Origin: Pararhodobacter sp.
GTDB lineage: Bacteria > Pseudomonadota > Alphaproteobacteria > Rhodobacterales > Rhodobacteraceae
DNA length: 64,000 nucleotides
Direction: 5' to 3'
Assembly: GCF_034676545.1 (NCBI RefSeq)
Contig: NZ_JAUCBZ010000015.1
Location: forward strand, 186,001-250,000
The notes beneath the pieces were generated by a model, which was not told the DNA's origin, made no database searches, and saw nothing but the letters and a program-made list of their open reading frames with translations. Made by a program: the position numbers and the translations under genes. This document shows, one piece after another, positions 36,086 through 44,780 of this stretch. Every line of letters begins with the position of its first letter. Position 1 is the stretch's first letter.

Positions 36086-37778
36086 ATGGACACCGCCGAC
36101 GCCCTGATCCCTCTGCGTGACCCCAACGTGGTGATGCGGCTCTCGCGGTTGGGGTCGATCCATCAGGGTCGGCTGTCGTTCATGCGGGTGCTGTTGCGGC
36201 GGCTCAAACGCGAGGCTTGGCGCTTTGATCGACCCGCATTCCAGATCGACGCGCGCGGCGTGGGGCACGCGGTTTACACGGCACACGGGCCACAGCGCAG
36301 CTATTCCTTGATCGCCTTTGCGAATGACCTGCCGCCCGAGAAACGCTCGGACCGGGTGATCGCCACGGAGTGGGACGCGACCTTCACGCTGTTTGACGGC
36401 ATCCCCAACGCCGCCGACATCGAGCGTCTGCGCGGCAATATCCCCAAGCAAGAGGCAGGGCGCGTCACCGAACATGAGTTGTCGGTGTCGCGCGCCAATC
36501 GCTCGGTGCGGCTGTGGGACCATGTTGTCGAGCGCCTCGCCTCAGGCCAGGCAACCCGACCGCGATCTGGTGCAAAGCGTCGGGTATCTGATGCGCACGA
36601 CGGCGGTTTATGGCTCGGGCAAATTGGGCGCGGCGGATCGTGAATGCACCTGCGAGCGCCCGGAATTTCGCGCGCCCTTTCAGATCGAGATGCTGTCGGT
36701 GTTCCTGACCCGCGCCTTTGTGATGGACCTTGTCGAACACATGGCCGCGCTGAAATCACCAGCAACGGCAACCACCCTGAACCCGGCGTTGCGGCGCAGT
36801 TTTGGCATCGGCAATTCAACCGGGCTGGGCATGGCACCATTCCTGATGAACCATCCGGTGCTGCTGAACAACTGGCTTGCGGCGCGCGAAACGGCCTTGG
36901 CGCGGGTGCGGAGCCTTCGCTCGGCAACACCCGAAGCTGTCGCGCGGTTCACAGAGCTTCTGGCCCGCGCCCGGATCAACGCGGCGACATGGCGATCCGC
37001 CCACCACGCGCAGATCGCCAAGATCGCCACCTTGCAGGGCGATCTGGCGGCGCTGGCCAAGCATCTGACAGAGCGCCCCGTTTCCGGGCCTCAGCCGTGG
37101 AATGCGCTGTGGCTCTGGGCCGAGGGCGCGTTGTCGGAGGAGGGACAGGAGCAGCTTTTGTCGCTGATGTTGGAGCCGTATGGCGATCTGGTGGATGACT
37201 TGGCCGACACCACGCGCGCGGATGAGGCGCAAGCCTTCGCGATTGATGGCGCGATGACCGTGGCACAGGCGCAGGCGCTGACCAAGGACATCTTTGGCTG
37301 GGCCTTGGCCACCGATTGGACCGCACCCACGGCGCAAGCGCGGGTCTGGTACACCTCGGAGGAAAAGCTGGAACCCCGGCTGGGTGAACGTTCGGCGGAA
37401 CCGATCGAGCCCTATGAGCAACCGCTCTGCCCCGGTCGTGACGCCGCGCGGATGATGGCCGATCTGAGCGCCATGCCCGACGGTCCGATTGCCGCTTTTC
37501 TGCGGCGTCACCCCGAACACCGCCATATCCTGCGCCGCGTGCAGGTCGCCGCGCGCCACCCCTATGCCGAAATCCGCGACAATACGATCAGCGCCGACAT
37601 GCTGCCGATTGATCTGCTGCGCGCAAAGCTTGCGTTCTTTGGCGCGGTGCATTTCGACCCAAGGTCAGACCGCTGGCTGCGGATCAATATGTTCAAAGGC
37701 GCGCCGTTTCCGCAGGAATTGGCAAACGGCGACGCCGATGACTGGACCTATCCAGCCTTGCCGGAGGGCGCGCGATGA
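36086..37778 (+). pseudogene. Uncharacterised protein of the ALDH/M19/DUF3726/Ldh operon, interrupted by a frameshift
   Basis: The N-terminal ~155 residues (from MDTADALIPLRD, with AAGGAG upstream) are in frame 2. Sensible protein sequence then continues in frame 3 (QPDRDLVQSVGYLMR onward) to a stop overlapping the next gene by ATGA. The switch falls at 36545-36556, where one extra base (or two missing) would explain it. The intact product would be about 560 residues, soluble, with no domain I recognise. No slippery heptamer is evident. It may be a sequencing error, a recent mutation, or less likely programmed shifting. Both halves keep normal codon use, so any inactivation is recent. Confidence 0.7.
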
Positions 37779-38422
37779 GTTGGTCGATGAATGAAATCGA
37801 AGCCCTTGCGCGAAAGGCCGCGCGCGGGGCCGGGATGTGCTGGGGGCTGGCCGAGGAAACCGGCAAGGCCACCCGTGCCCTGCTGGAATTGGGGATCGAC
37901 GCCGCCGCGCCGCTGGCCGATCTGCTGGCCGCACATGATGGCGCGGACTATGCGCAGATCGCACCCCGCAACACCGACGGCGTTTGGTTGGCGGGCGGCG
38001 ACGCCCTGTGCCCCATCACGGCGGGGGCGTGCCTGTCTGACATGGCGTCCGGATTGGCCAGCACGCCGTTTACCCTTGCCCACACGCGGTTTCCGCTGTT
38101 CCTGATCCCCTTCGCCCAAGCCGCCGCGCGCCGCTTGGCGTGCACCGTGCGGCTGGAGTGGGATGGCGTGCAGATTGACGCCACCGCAACGGCTGTTCAC
38201 CTGACCGGAGCACGCGCCGCACTTTTGGCCGCTGTCACCCCCGTTGTGACCTGCACCAAGATCGCGTCACCTGCCGGGCACCTGTTTGCCCACGCAGAGC
38301 GCGCAGAGGTTTCACCCGAAACCATCGCCCGCCTCACCGCCTTTGCGCATCGCACTTACGCCCCCGCAACCGAAGCCAGCCGTCAGGCCGGAGCGGGTGC
38401 GGGCCTGTCCGACAACGATTGA
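37775..38422 (+). CDS. DUF3726 domain-containing protein
   Basis: 215 residues. The opening MNEIEALARKAARGAGMCWGLAEE matches DUF3726, a family of unknown function that I associate with Ldh-type dehydrogenase genes. No signal peptide or membrane segment. Coupled by ATGA to the frameshifted gene upstream and followed after 16 bases by the Ldh-family gene. A role as an accessory or partner of these proteins is a guess from context. Confidence 0.75.
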   Translation: MSWSMNEIEALARKAARGAGMCWGLAEETGKATRALLELGIDAAAPLADLLAAHDGADYAQIAPRNTDGVWLAGGDALCPITAGACLSDMASGLASTPFTLAHTRFPLFLIPFAQAAARRLACTVRLEWDGVQIDATATAVHLTGARAALLAAVTPVVTCTKIASPAGHLFAHAERAEVSPETIARLTAFAHRTYAPATEASRQAGAGAGLSDND

Positions 38423-38438
38423 CATCAAGGAGTGGCCG

Positions 38439-39452
38439 ATGACGGCACCACAGACCGAAACCCTGACGCTGGCCGAGATCGAAACGCTGGCCTATGACGC
38501 GCTGATTGCGGCGGGGACCAGCCCCGACAGCGCGCGTCCTCTGGCCATTGCCACCGCCGCGACCGAGGCCGAAGGCATTGCCAGCCACGGCCTTGCGTAT
38601 ATCCCGGTCTATTGCGAGCATGTGACCTGCGGCAAAGTTGATGGCCGCGCCGTGCCCGTGCTGACCCGCCCGCGCCCCGGCGTGATTTGCGCCGATGCCG
38701 GCACCGGATTCGCCCATCCGGCCATTGCCGCGGGTTTTGCCGAGTTGATGCCGCTGGCGCGCGAACAGGGCATTGCCGCGCTGGCCGTGCGCAATTCGTA
38801 CAACTGCGGCGTGTTGGGCTTTCATACGCGGCAACTGGCGCTGAATGGCTTGCTGGGGATGGGCTTCACCAACGCCCCTGCCTCGATCGCGCCGGTCGGC
38901 GGGCGTCGTCCGGTCGTCGGCACCAACCCGTTTTCCATCGCCGCGCCCGATGGCAACGGCGGCGTTGCGGTGCTGATTGACCAATCCGCCAGTGTCATCG
39001 CCAAAAGCGAGATCATGAAACACGCCCGCGAAGGCCTGCCGATCCCCGAAGGGTGGGGGCTTGGCCCCGACGGTCAACCCACCACCGACCCGGCGATTGC
39101 ACTCAAAGGCTCGATGGCCCCCTCGGGCGGTTACAAGGGCGTCGGTGTGGCGCTGCTGGTCGAGATCATGGCCGCCGCGATGACCGGCGCGACGCTTGGC
39201 GTCGATGCCAGCCCGTTTTCCGGCACGGCGGGCGGGCCGCCCAAAACCGGGCAGTTCTTTATCGCCATTGACCCCGAGGCGACCTCGTCATCCTTCTTTG
39301 CCGAGCGCATTCAGGCGCTGGTCGCCGAGATACACGATCAACCCGGCGTGCGCGTTCCCGGCGACGGACGCGCAGCCCAGCGCAACCGCGCCATGAAACG
39401 CGGTGTGGTGGTGAATGCGGCGACGCTGGCGAAGATCAGAGCGTTGCTTTGA
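38439..39452 (+). CDS. Ldh-family oxidoreductase (malate/L-lactate dehydrogenase type; possible imino-acid reductase)
   Basis: 337 residues. The family's NSYNCGVLGFHTRQLA and VVGTNPFSIAAP segments and the PSGGYKGVGVALLVE loop are clear. This NAD(P)H-dependent superfamily includes malate, lactate and ureidoglycolate dehydrogenases and the pyrroline-2-/piperideine-2-carboxylate reductases. With an oxoglutarate-semialdehyde-type dehydrogenase in the operon, an imino-acid reductase is a fair guess. AAGGAG precedes the ATG at 38439; the longer frame overlaps DUF3726 and is rejected. Confidence 0.85.
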   Translation: MTAPQTETLTLAEIETLAYDALIAAGTSPDSARPLAIATAATEAEGIASHGLAYIPVYCEHVTCGKVDGRAVPVLTRPRPGVICADAGTGFAHPAIAAGFAELMPLAREQGIAALAVRNSYNCGVLGFHTRQLALNGLLGMGFTNAPASIAPVGGRRPVVGTNPFSIAAPDGNGGVAVLIDQSASVIAKSEIMKHAREGLPIPEGWGLGPDGQPTTDPAIALKGSMAPSGGYKGVGVALLVEIMAAAMTGATLGVDASPFSGTAGGPPKTGQFFIAIDPEATSSSFFAERIQALVAEIHDQPGVRVPGDGRAAQRNRAMKRGVVVNAATLAKIRALL

Positions 39453-39466
39453 CCCGCTATGGCGGG
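39453..39466. terminator. Small hairpin between convergent Ldh and UPF0261 genes
   Basis: CCCGC and GCGGG arms around a TATG loop directly after the Ldh stop codon, in an 18-base convergent gap. It has no T run; weak two-way terminator candidate. Confidence 0.3.
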
Positions 39467-39470
39467 GGCG

Positions 39471-40694
39471 TCAAACCCTCACCACCCCCTGTGCAATCCA
39501 ACCATCCAGCACCGCAAGCACCGCATCGGCAAACGCCTGATCGTTGATATGCGCGTCGACCTCGGTCATCGGCACGGTCACCGAGGTGCGCACCTCGTCG
39601 ATCATCGCCGCCAGCGCGTCGGGGTCATGCGCCGGGCCGCCCGCGCGGTCCCATTCTTCGATGCCTAGCAGCGGCATGAGGAAATGCACCGGGCCTTGGG
39701 CCTCGGCCATGCGCGTGGCGACCTCGCGGATCAACGCGCGGCGTTCATCGCCAGTTGAGACCGATGATTTGATCAGACGGTTATGCGTGTGATAGGGGCG
39801 GTCGGCATAGGCGGCGGGGATCTCTTGCCAGCCGGCGAAATCAATCAGATCGGCGCAACCGGGCGCGATGATCTGCGGGATGCCCGCAGCCCCTGCGTTG
39901 GTCATCCGGTCCGCCCCACCGTGCACCACGGACCCGACCATCAGGTTCGCCATTTCCTGCAGTGACAGATCCAGAACGGCGGCGAAATACCCCTGCCGCG
40001 CCAAAGCCTCGAACGCCATGCCGCCCATGCCGGTGGCGTGGAACACGGCAACCTCGAACCCCCGCGCCTCCAACGGGTCCGTGAGCAGTTTCATGTAGCG
40101 CAGACACGACGACCCAAGGCTGGTCATGCCGATCACCGGGCGGTTGCGGACCGGGGCCTCAACCGCCCGCGCTGCCCCCAACACCGCGCCTGCCGCCTGC
40201 GACAGCGACGATTTGCACACCGAGTTCAGGCCATAAAGCCCCCCCGCCCAGAGGATCATCTGGATATCGGGCGAAAGGCGATCCGCCGGAATGATCGGCG
40301 AGAAGGACACGGTGGACACCACGAATTTCGGCACCCCCAGCGGCAAGGCCTGCGCGCAATCGAGCACCAGATCGGTGCCCATCGTGCCGCCCAGCCCGAC
40401 CATGGCGTCGATCTTGCCATCCGCATACAATTGCGCGGTCAGCTTGGCGGCACCCAACGCCATGATCTGCATCGCGCCGTTTTCATCGCCCGCATCAATC
40501 GCGTCCTGAATGGTCTTGCCAACCGCCGCCGTCACCGCATGCTTGGAGATATCGGTGGGCTGTGACGGGTCGCCCAGCACGCTGACATCCATCGACACAA
40601 CCCGCCCGCCCTGCGCGCGTATCCGATCGCACAGGTAGTGCAGTTCTTCGTCTTTGGTGTCGTAGGTGCCAATGACCAGAATCGTCTTGTCCAT
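39471..40694 (-). CDS. UPF0261 / Tm-1-like ATP-binding domain protein
   Basis: 407 residues. The N-terminal ILVIGTYDTKDEE and the GLGGTMGTDL nucleotide loop are hallmarks of UPF0261, related to the tomato Tm-1 resistance protein N-terminal domain. The second half (ATGMGGMAFEALARQG, then IIAPGCADLIDF) completes the family. The bacterial role is unknown. It lies 40 bases downstream of tctA on the same strand and is likely the last gene of that transporter operon, hinting at processing of the imported acid. Confidence 0.85.
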   Translation of the reverse strand: MDKTILVIGTYDTKDEELHYLCDRIRAQGGRVVSMDVSVLGDPSQPTDISKHAVTAAVGKTIQDAIDAGDENGAMQIMALGAAKLTAQLYADGKIDAMVGLGGTMGTDLVLDCAQALPLGVPKFVVSTVSFSPIIPADRLSPDIQMILWAGGLYGLNSVCKSSLSQAAGAVLGAARAVEAPVRNRPVIGMTSLGSSCLRYMKLLTDPLEARGFEVAVFHATGMGGMAFEALARQGYFAAVLDLSLQEMANLMVGSVVHGGADRMTNAGAAGIPQIIAPGCADLIDFAGWQEIPAAYADRPYHTHNRLIKSSVSTGDERRALIREVATRMAEAQGPVHFLMPLLGIEEWDRAGGPAHDPDALAAMIDEVRTSVTVPMTEVDAHINDQAFADAVLAVLDGWIAQGVVRV

Positions 40695-40734
40695 GAGGGC
40701 CTCTCTGTGGCGCTGTCTGTCTTTTTGGGGCTGG

Positions 40735-42255
40735 CTATTCGCCGCCCTGGGTCAGGTGGATATCGCTATCGACATCCTGCGGCGGATTGCGGCGCTCAAG
40801 GATCAGGGTGCGGATATGCAGCCCGATGACAATCAGGATGACAGCAAAGAGGATCATGCCAATCGGACGCTCGATCATGTCCAGCGGTGAATTGACCCGT
40901 GGCATCGCCGAGCGCAGCTTGACCTCCATGATACCACCCAGAACCATGCCCAGAATGATCGGCACCAAGGGCAGGTTGAGGCGTTTGAGGATCACCCCGA
41001 ACACCCCGAACCCGGCGGCCATGATGCAATCGGTCAGCGAGTTGCGCAGCGAATAGACGCCGACAAACCCCAGCAGCAGGATCATCACGCCGACCATGCG
41101 CGAGGGCACCTGAATGATCTTGGTCACAAGGTTGGTGGAGACCAGCAGGAACACCATGACCATCACGTTCAGCAACAAAAGCGCAACATAAAGCGCCATG
41201 ACGAAATCCATCTGCCCCTGGAACAATTGCGGGCCGGGGATCACGTTGTGGACGTAGAACACGCTCAGCATCATCGCCGTCAGCGCCTCGCCGGGGATGC
41301 CCAGCGCCAGCAACGGGATCATCGCGGCGGCGGGCACGGCGTTGTTGGCGGCTTCCGAGGCGATCAAGCCCTCAGGGCTGCCATGGCCGAACAACTCCGG
41401 CGTTTTCGAGGTTTTCTGCGCGTAGGTGTAGCTGAGGAATTGCGCGGTAAATTCGCCGACGCCGGGGATCATGCCCATCAGCACACCAAAGCTGGCGGCG
41501 ACGGTGGCCACGCGTTTATAAAGCCACAATTCCTTGAGGCCCGAGAAGATCGAGCCGTCAATGCGGTCCAGTTTCGAGGTCGTGTCCTTCTCGACCAGCA
41601 GCAGGAACGCCTGACTGAGCGCAAACAGGCCCAGTACGACAACGATCAGATCAACCCCCGACGACAGCCACGACTGGTCAAAGGTAAAGCGTCGCGAATA
41701 GCGGACCGGCTCAAGGCCCACGGTGTTCAGGAAAATGCCGAACGCGGCCAACATTCCAGCCGCAAACACCTGCCCGCGATGCGCCAAAACCACCAGAATG
41801 ATGCCCAGCAGCGCCGCCAGAAAAATCTCACGCGAGCCAAACATCGGCGCGACCTTGGCCAGCAGCGGTGACAGCAGGATCAGCGCGATCAGCGAGAACA
41901 CCCCGCCCGCAAACGACGCCGAATAGGCCAGCGCAATCGCGCGGCGCCCCTCGCCGTTCTTGGTCATCGGGTAGCCGTCATAGGTGGTCAGCGCGTTGAC
42001 AGCGGTGCCGGGCGTGTTGATCAGGATCGCCGGGATCGCGCCGCCGTACATTGACGAGCCATAGATCCCCAGCAGCATGGTCAGACCGACCAGCGGCGGC
42101 AGGGAAAATGTCGCGGGCAGCAGGATCGCAATCGCCACCGCCGCACCGACGCCGGGGATCGCGCCGATGATGACGCCACCGACAGAGCCAATCAGCAGCG
42201 CGATCAGCACCTGCCAGTCGAACAGCAAGTGAATGCCGGAAACGAGGTCGCTCAC
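40735..42255 (-). CDS. tctA: Tripartite tricarboxylate transporter, large permease (TctA)
   Basis: 506 residues, about twelve helices, with the TctA signatures GAIPGVGAAVAIAILLP near residue 33, NTPGTAVNALTTYDGYP near residue 80 and GMIPGVGEFTAQFLSY mid-protein. It forms the ion-coupled channel. The start is GTG at 42255 with AAAGGG upstream, twelve bases after tctB. The imported carboxylate is not predictable. Confidence 0.92.
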   Translation of the reverse strand: MSDLVSGIHLLFDWQVLIALLIGSVGGVIIGAIPGVGAAVAIAILLPATFSLPPLVGLTMLLGIYGSSMYGGAIPAILINTPGTAVNALTTYDGYPMTKNGEGRRAIALAYSASFAGGVFSLIALILLSPLLAKVAPMFGSREIFLAALLGIILVVLAHRGQVFAAGMLAAFGIFLNTVGLEPVRYSRRFTFDQSWLSSGVDLIVVVLGLFALSQAFLLLVEKDTTSKLDRIDGSIFSGLKELWLYKRVATVAASFGVLMGMIPGVGEFTAQFLSYTYAQKTSKTPELFGHGSPEGLIASEAANNAVPAAAMIPLLALGIPGEALTAMMLSVFYVHNVIPGPQLFQGQMDFVMALYVALLLLNVMVMVFLLVSTNLVTKIIQVPSRMVGVMILLLGFVGVYSLRNSLTDCIMAAGFGVFGVILKRLNLPLVPIILGMVLGGIMEVKLRSAMPRVNSPLDMIERPIGMILFAVILIVIGLHIRTLILERRNPPQDVDSDIHLTQGGE

Positions 42256-42267
42256 AGGGGGATCCCT

Positions 42268-42807
42268 TTACAGATAGGTCAGCCAGAAGATGCGCATGCT
42301 GTCGGGCAGATAGTCATAGACGGCGCCAGCCGGGATTCTGACCTGCAAAAAGCCCCGGAACGCGACCACGATCACCACGGCCAAAAGCGCCAGGGACAGA
42401 AGCTGACCGGGCTTGCGATACCCGACCCGCAAGGCCAGCAACACCGCCGCGAGGATGGTGGTCGGCAAGTAGCCAAGAATTGGCACGACCCAGACATAGA
42501 CCAGGAACCAGCCTGCGTATTCCAGTGCGCGCACCCATTGCCAGACCTCGGCCCAGCGCCCCGGAATGCGCGGCGAAAGCAGCGAGGACAGCAGATGCAG
42601 CCCGGCAAACAGCGCCATCAACGCCAAGGATACCGTTGGCCAGAAGGCGGGTTGCGAAAAGATTTGCTGCGTGCCGCGCCACGGAGACTGGGTTCCGATT
42701 TGCGACACGAGGAACACCGAGAACAGGAAAAACAGCAGCGCGAAGACCAGGTCTCCGGGGCGCCGGTAGCGTTTGAACAGTTCCTGCAAGGATTTCAGGC
42801 GCGTCAT
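42268..42807 (-). CDS. tctB: Tripartite tricarboxylate transporter, small permease (TctB)
   Basis: 179 residues with four membrane helices and a basic cytoplasmic N-terminus, as usual for TctB. The family is poorly conserved; the call rests on size, topology and place between tctC and tctA. Confidence 0.85.
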   Translation of the reverse strand: MTRLKSLQELFKRYRRPGDLVFALLFFLFSVFLVSQIGTQSPWRGTQQIFSQPAFWPTVSLALMALFAGLHLLSSLLSPRIPGRWAEVWQWVRALEYAGWFLVYVWVVPILGYLPTTILAAVLLALRVGYRKPGQLLSLALLAVVIVVAFRGFLQVRIPAGAVYDYLPDSMRIFWLTYL

Positions 42808-42838
42808 GCGGGCAACTCTTTGTCAGCAAATGTGCAAA

Positions 42839-42862
42839 CGGCCCGCCAATCAAGGCGGGCCG
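42839..42862 (-). terminator. Intercistronic hairpin between tctC and tctB
   Basis: Perfect 9-bp stem CGGCCCGCC / GGCGGGCCG with a 6-base loop, followed on the transcript by UUUG. It resembles a leaky intrinsic terminator that would lower tctBA relative to the binding-protein message. Confidence 0.65.
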
Positions 42863-42870
42863 CGTTTCGG

Positions 42871-43821
42871 TTATTGCCCGAGCATTTGTTCGATGGCACC
42901 CAGCGTCGCGATGTCCCGCGTGATCTGCGCCGCCGCGTCATCAGCGCTCTGCCAATAGACCAGCGCGCCGGTCTCAGCCGCCAATTGCTGCACACGCTCG
43001 GACGCGATGGTGCGCTGCGCCACGGCGATGATGCGATCGCGCGCCTCTTGCGGCGTATCGCGATGCACAAACAGGCCGTTCCACAGCGCGATATCCAGCT
43101 CTGGCACCAACTCGCTGACCGTCGGAGTATCCGGCGTCAGGCTGATACGCTCGCCACCAATTGACGCCAGAACCTTGATATCATCGAGGCACGGCAGGAT
43201 CAGTTGCAGCGTGGTGTTGATCACATCCACATCGCCCGAGGCCAGCGTGTTGCAGTCCAGCGCATCAAACGCCGCATCCGAAGCATAGGAAAAGCCCATC
43301 GCCGCGGCGGCGGCCAATGTCACCTGCGTCGGCACCAGCGGCGCGCCGAAATGACCCAGCACGACATCATGGTCCTGTGCATAGGCGGCAAGACCTGCCA
43401 TGTCGTCATACGGCGCATCGGCCCCGGCGGCGATCACGAATGGATAGGTCAGGAAGTTGCCGAGTGGGACGAAGGGGTCCGGGTTCAGCTCGGGAATGCC
43501 GATCTGCGGGCCGACAACCGGCACGGCAATGATGAACGAACCAATCGTGTAGCCGTCAGCCGGCGCGTTCGCGACCTCGATTGCACCGGGGAACGGGCCA
43601 CCACCACCGCCGGGCCGATTGATAACCCCCGTGGGCACGCCGTATTCGGCCTGAAAATCTTCGGCGATGAAGCGCGTGATCACGTCTTCCAGATCGCCGG
43701 GCGGCCACGGCACGACAAAGGAAACCGGGCGTTCGGGATATTCCGCCAGAAGCGCGGTCGGTGCGGCCAGACTTGCCAGCACAACGCCTGTGGTGAGCGC
43801 AGTTTTTGCGATGAATTTCAT
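42871..43821 (-). CDS. Tripartite tricarboxylate transporter solute-binding protein (TctC family)
   Basis: 316 residues with a signal peptide (residues 1-25, ending ALLA). The Bug/TctC opening YPERPVSFVVPWPPG is slightly unusual in having PPGDLED in place of the commoner PGGxxD. The VINRPGGGGG loop and a C-terminal helix pair follow. GGGAG precedes the ATG. First gene of the operon and divergent from an IclR regulator. Confidence 0.88.
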   Translation of the reverse strand: MKFIAKTALTTGVVLASLAAPTALLAEYPERPVSFVVPWPPGDLEDVITRFIAEDFQAEYGVPTGVINRPGGGGGPFPGAIEVANAPADGYTIGSFIIAVPVVGPQIGIPELNPDPFVPLGNFLTYPFVIAAGADAPYDDMAGLAAYAQDHDVVLGHFGAPLVPTQVTLAAAAAMGFSYASDAAFDALDCNTLASGDVDVINTTLQLILPCLDDIKVLASIGGERISLTPDTPTVSELVPELDIALWNGLFVHRDTPQEARDRIIAVAQRTIASERVQQLAAETGALVYWQSADDAAAQITRDIATLGAIEQMLGQ

Positions 43822-43875
43822 TGGTGCAAGACTCCCTGTTGCATTCGGCAATCGGTTCATTATTGTTACCGTAGG

Positions 43876-43897
43876 TTCAATCATGCTGCTGATTGAA
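43876..43897. promoter_or_regulatory. Perfect inverted repeat, candidate IclR operator
   Basis: TTCAATCA and TGATTGAA, eight perfect complementary bases each, around the 6-base spacer TGCTGC, in the 115-bp gap between tctC and the divergent IclR gene. Size and place fit the operator of the adjacent regulator acting on both promoters. Confidence 0.55.
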
Positions 43898-43936
43898 TGC
43901 CTATGTGTCAACAACGAATTGATTAATGGCAGATGT

Positions 43937-44710
43937 ATGACTTTGAACGCGCCAAATCGAACCACGATGAACAGCGTTGACCGCGCGCTGGGGCTGCTGC
44001 GTTTTTTCTCGATTCAGACGCCGGAATATGGACTTAGCGCTCTCGCCCGGGCCTCTGGGAATGACAAGACCACGACCCTGCGTTGCCTGACCGCGCTTGA
44101 GCGCAATGGCCTTGTCGAGCAGCACCCCGAGACGAAAAAATACCGAATCGGAATTGCGCCGCTGCATCTGTCCCGCATCCGTGAGAAATCCTATCCGGTG
44201 CAGGCGCTCTTGCAACCGATCCTGGAACGGATCGCGTTGGACGTGGGTGAAACGGCCCATGCCAGCCTTTTGACGCACCGCGATCTGGTGACCGTCAGCG
44301 CCGCCGAACCCAACCGTGCCACGCGGGTTTTCGTCGACCCGTCGCTGCCGCTGCCCTTTCATGCGACCGCCTCCGGGCTGGCCATGCTGGCCTTTCTGAC
44401 GCCAGAGGCGCGCGCCGACTTGAACCTGCCTGAGACGCTTGAGGCCTTCACCGACGGCACACCGAGGTCCTGGGCAGAGCTGGCCGAGGTGTTGGCGACG
44501 ATCCGCATCACCGGCATCAGCCGGGTCTTCAACACCTATGAGGATGACGTGGTCGGCACCGCCGTGCCCTTTTTTGGCTGGTCGGGCAAAGTCATCGGGG
44601 TGATCGCGGTCGCGGCCGTCGCCTCGCGGTTTGACGATGTCTTGGCCGCGCGAATCGAAGCCGCGTTGCGTCAAGCCAGCGTCGAACTCACGCAGCAAAT
44701 CGGCGGTTGA
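43937..44710 (+). CDS. IclR family transcriptional regulator
   Basis: 257 residues. Winged HTH from SVDRALGLLRFFS with NDKTTTLRCLTALERNGLV, then the IclR effector domain (ETAHASLLTHRD, FHATASGLAMLAF). I used the ATG at 43937, giving a short lead before the HTH; ATGs at 43883 and 43967 are also in frame. The longer frame would cross the tctC start and its candidate operator. It likely controls the divergent tctCBA operon. Confidence 0.88.
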   Translation: MTLNAPNRTTMNSVDRALGLLRFFSIQTPEYGLSALARASGNDKTTTLRCLTALERNGLVEQHPETKKYRIGIAPLHLSRIREKSYPVQALLQPILERIALDVGETAHASLLTHRDLVTVSAAEPNRATRVFVDPSLPLPFHATASGLAMLAFLTPEARADLNLPETLEAFTDGTPRSWAELAEVLATIRITGISRVFNTYEDDVVGTAVPFFGWSGKVIGVIAVAAVASRFDDVLAARIEAALRQASVELTQQIGG

Positions 44711-44780
44711 GTCGCAAAACATTGCTTTCCCTGCATGATCCGTCATTCTCAGGGGAATTCCCAGCCAAAGGACATTTCGC

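Noticed and set aside
36545..36556. Programmed ribosomal frameshift
   Set aside because: No slippery heptamer, stem-loop or internal ribosome-site stimulus is evident; an indel is simpler.
43667..43936. N-terminal extension of the IclR gene
   Set aside because: It would overlap tctC antisense and the candidate operator, and IclR proteins begin close to the helix-turn-helix.
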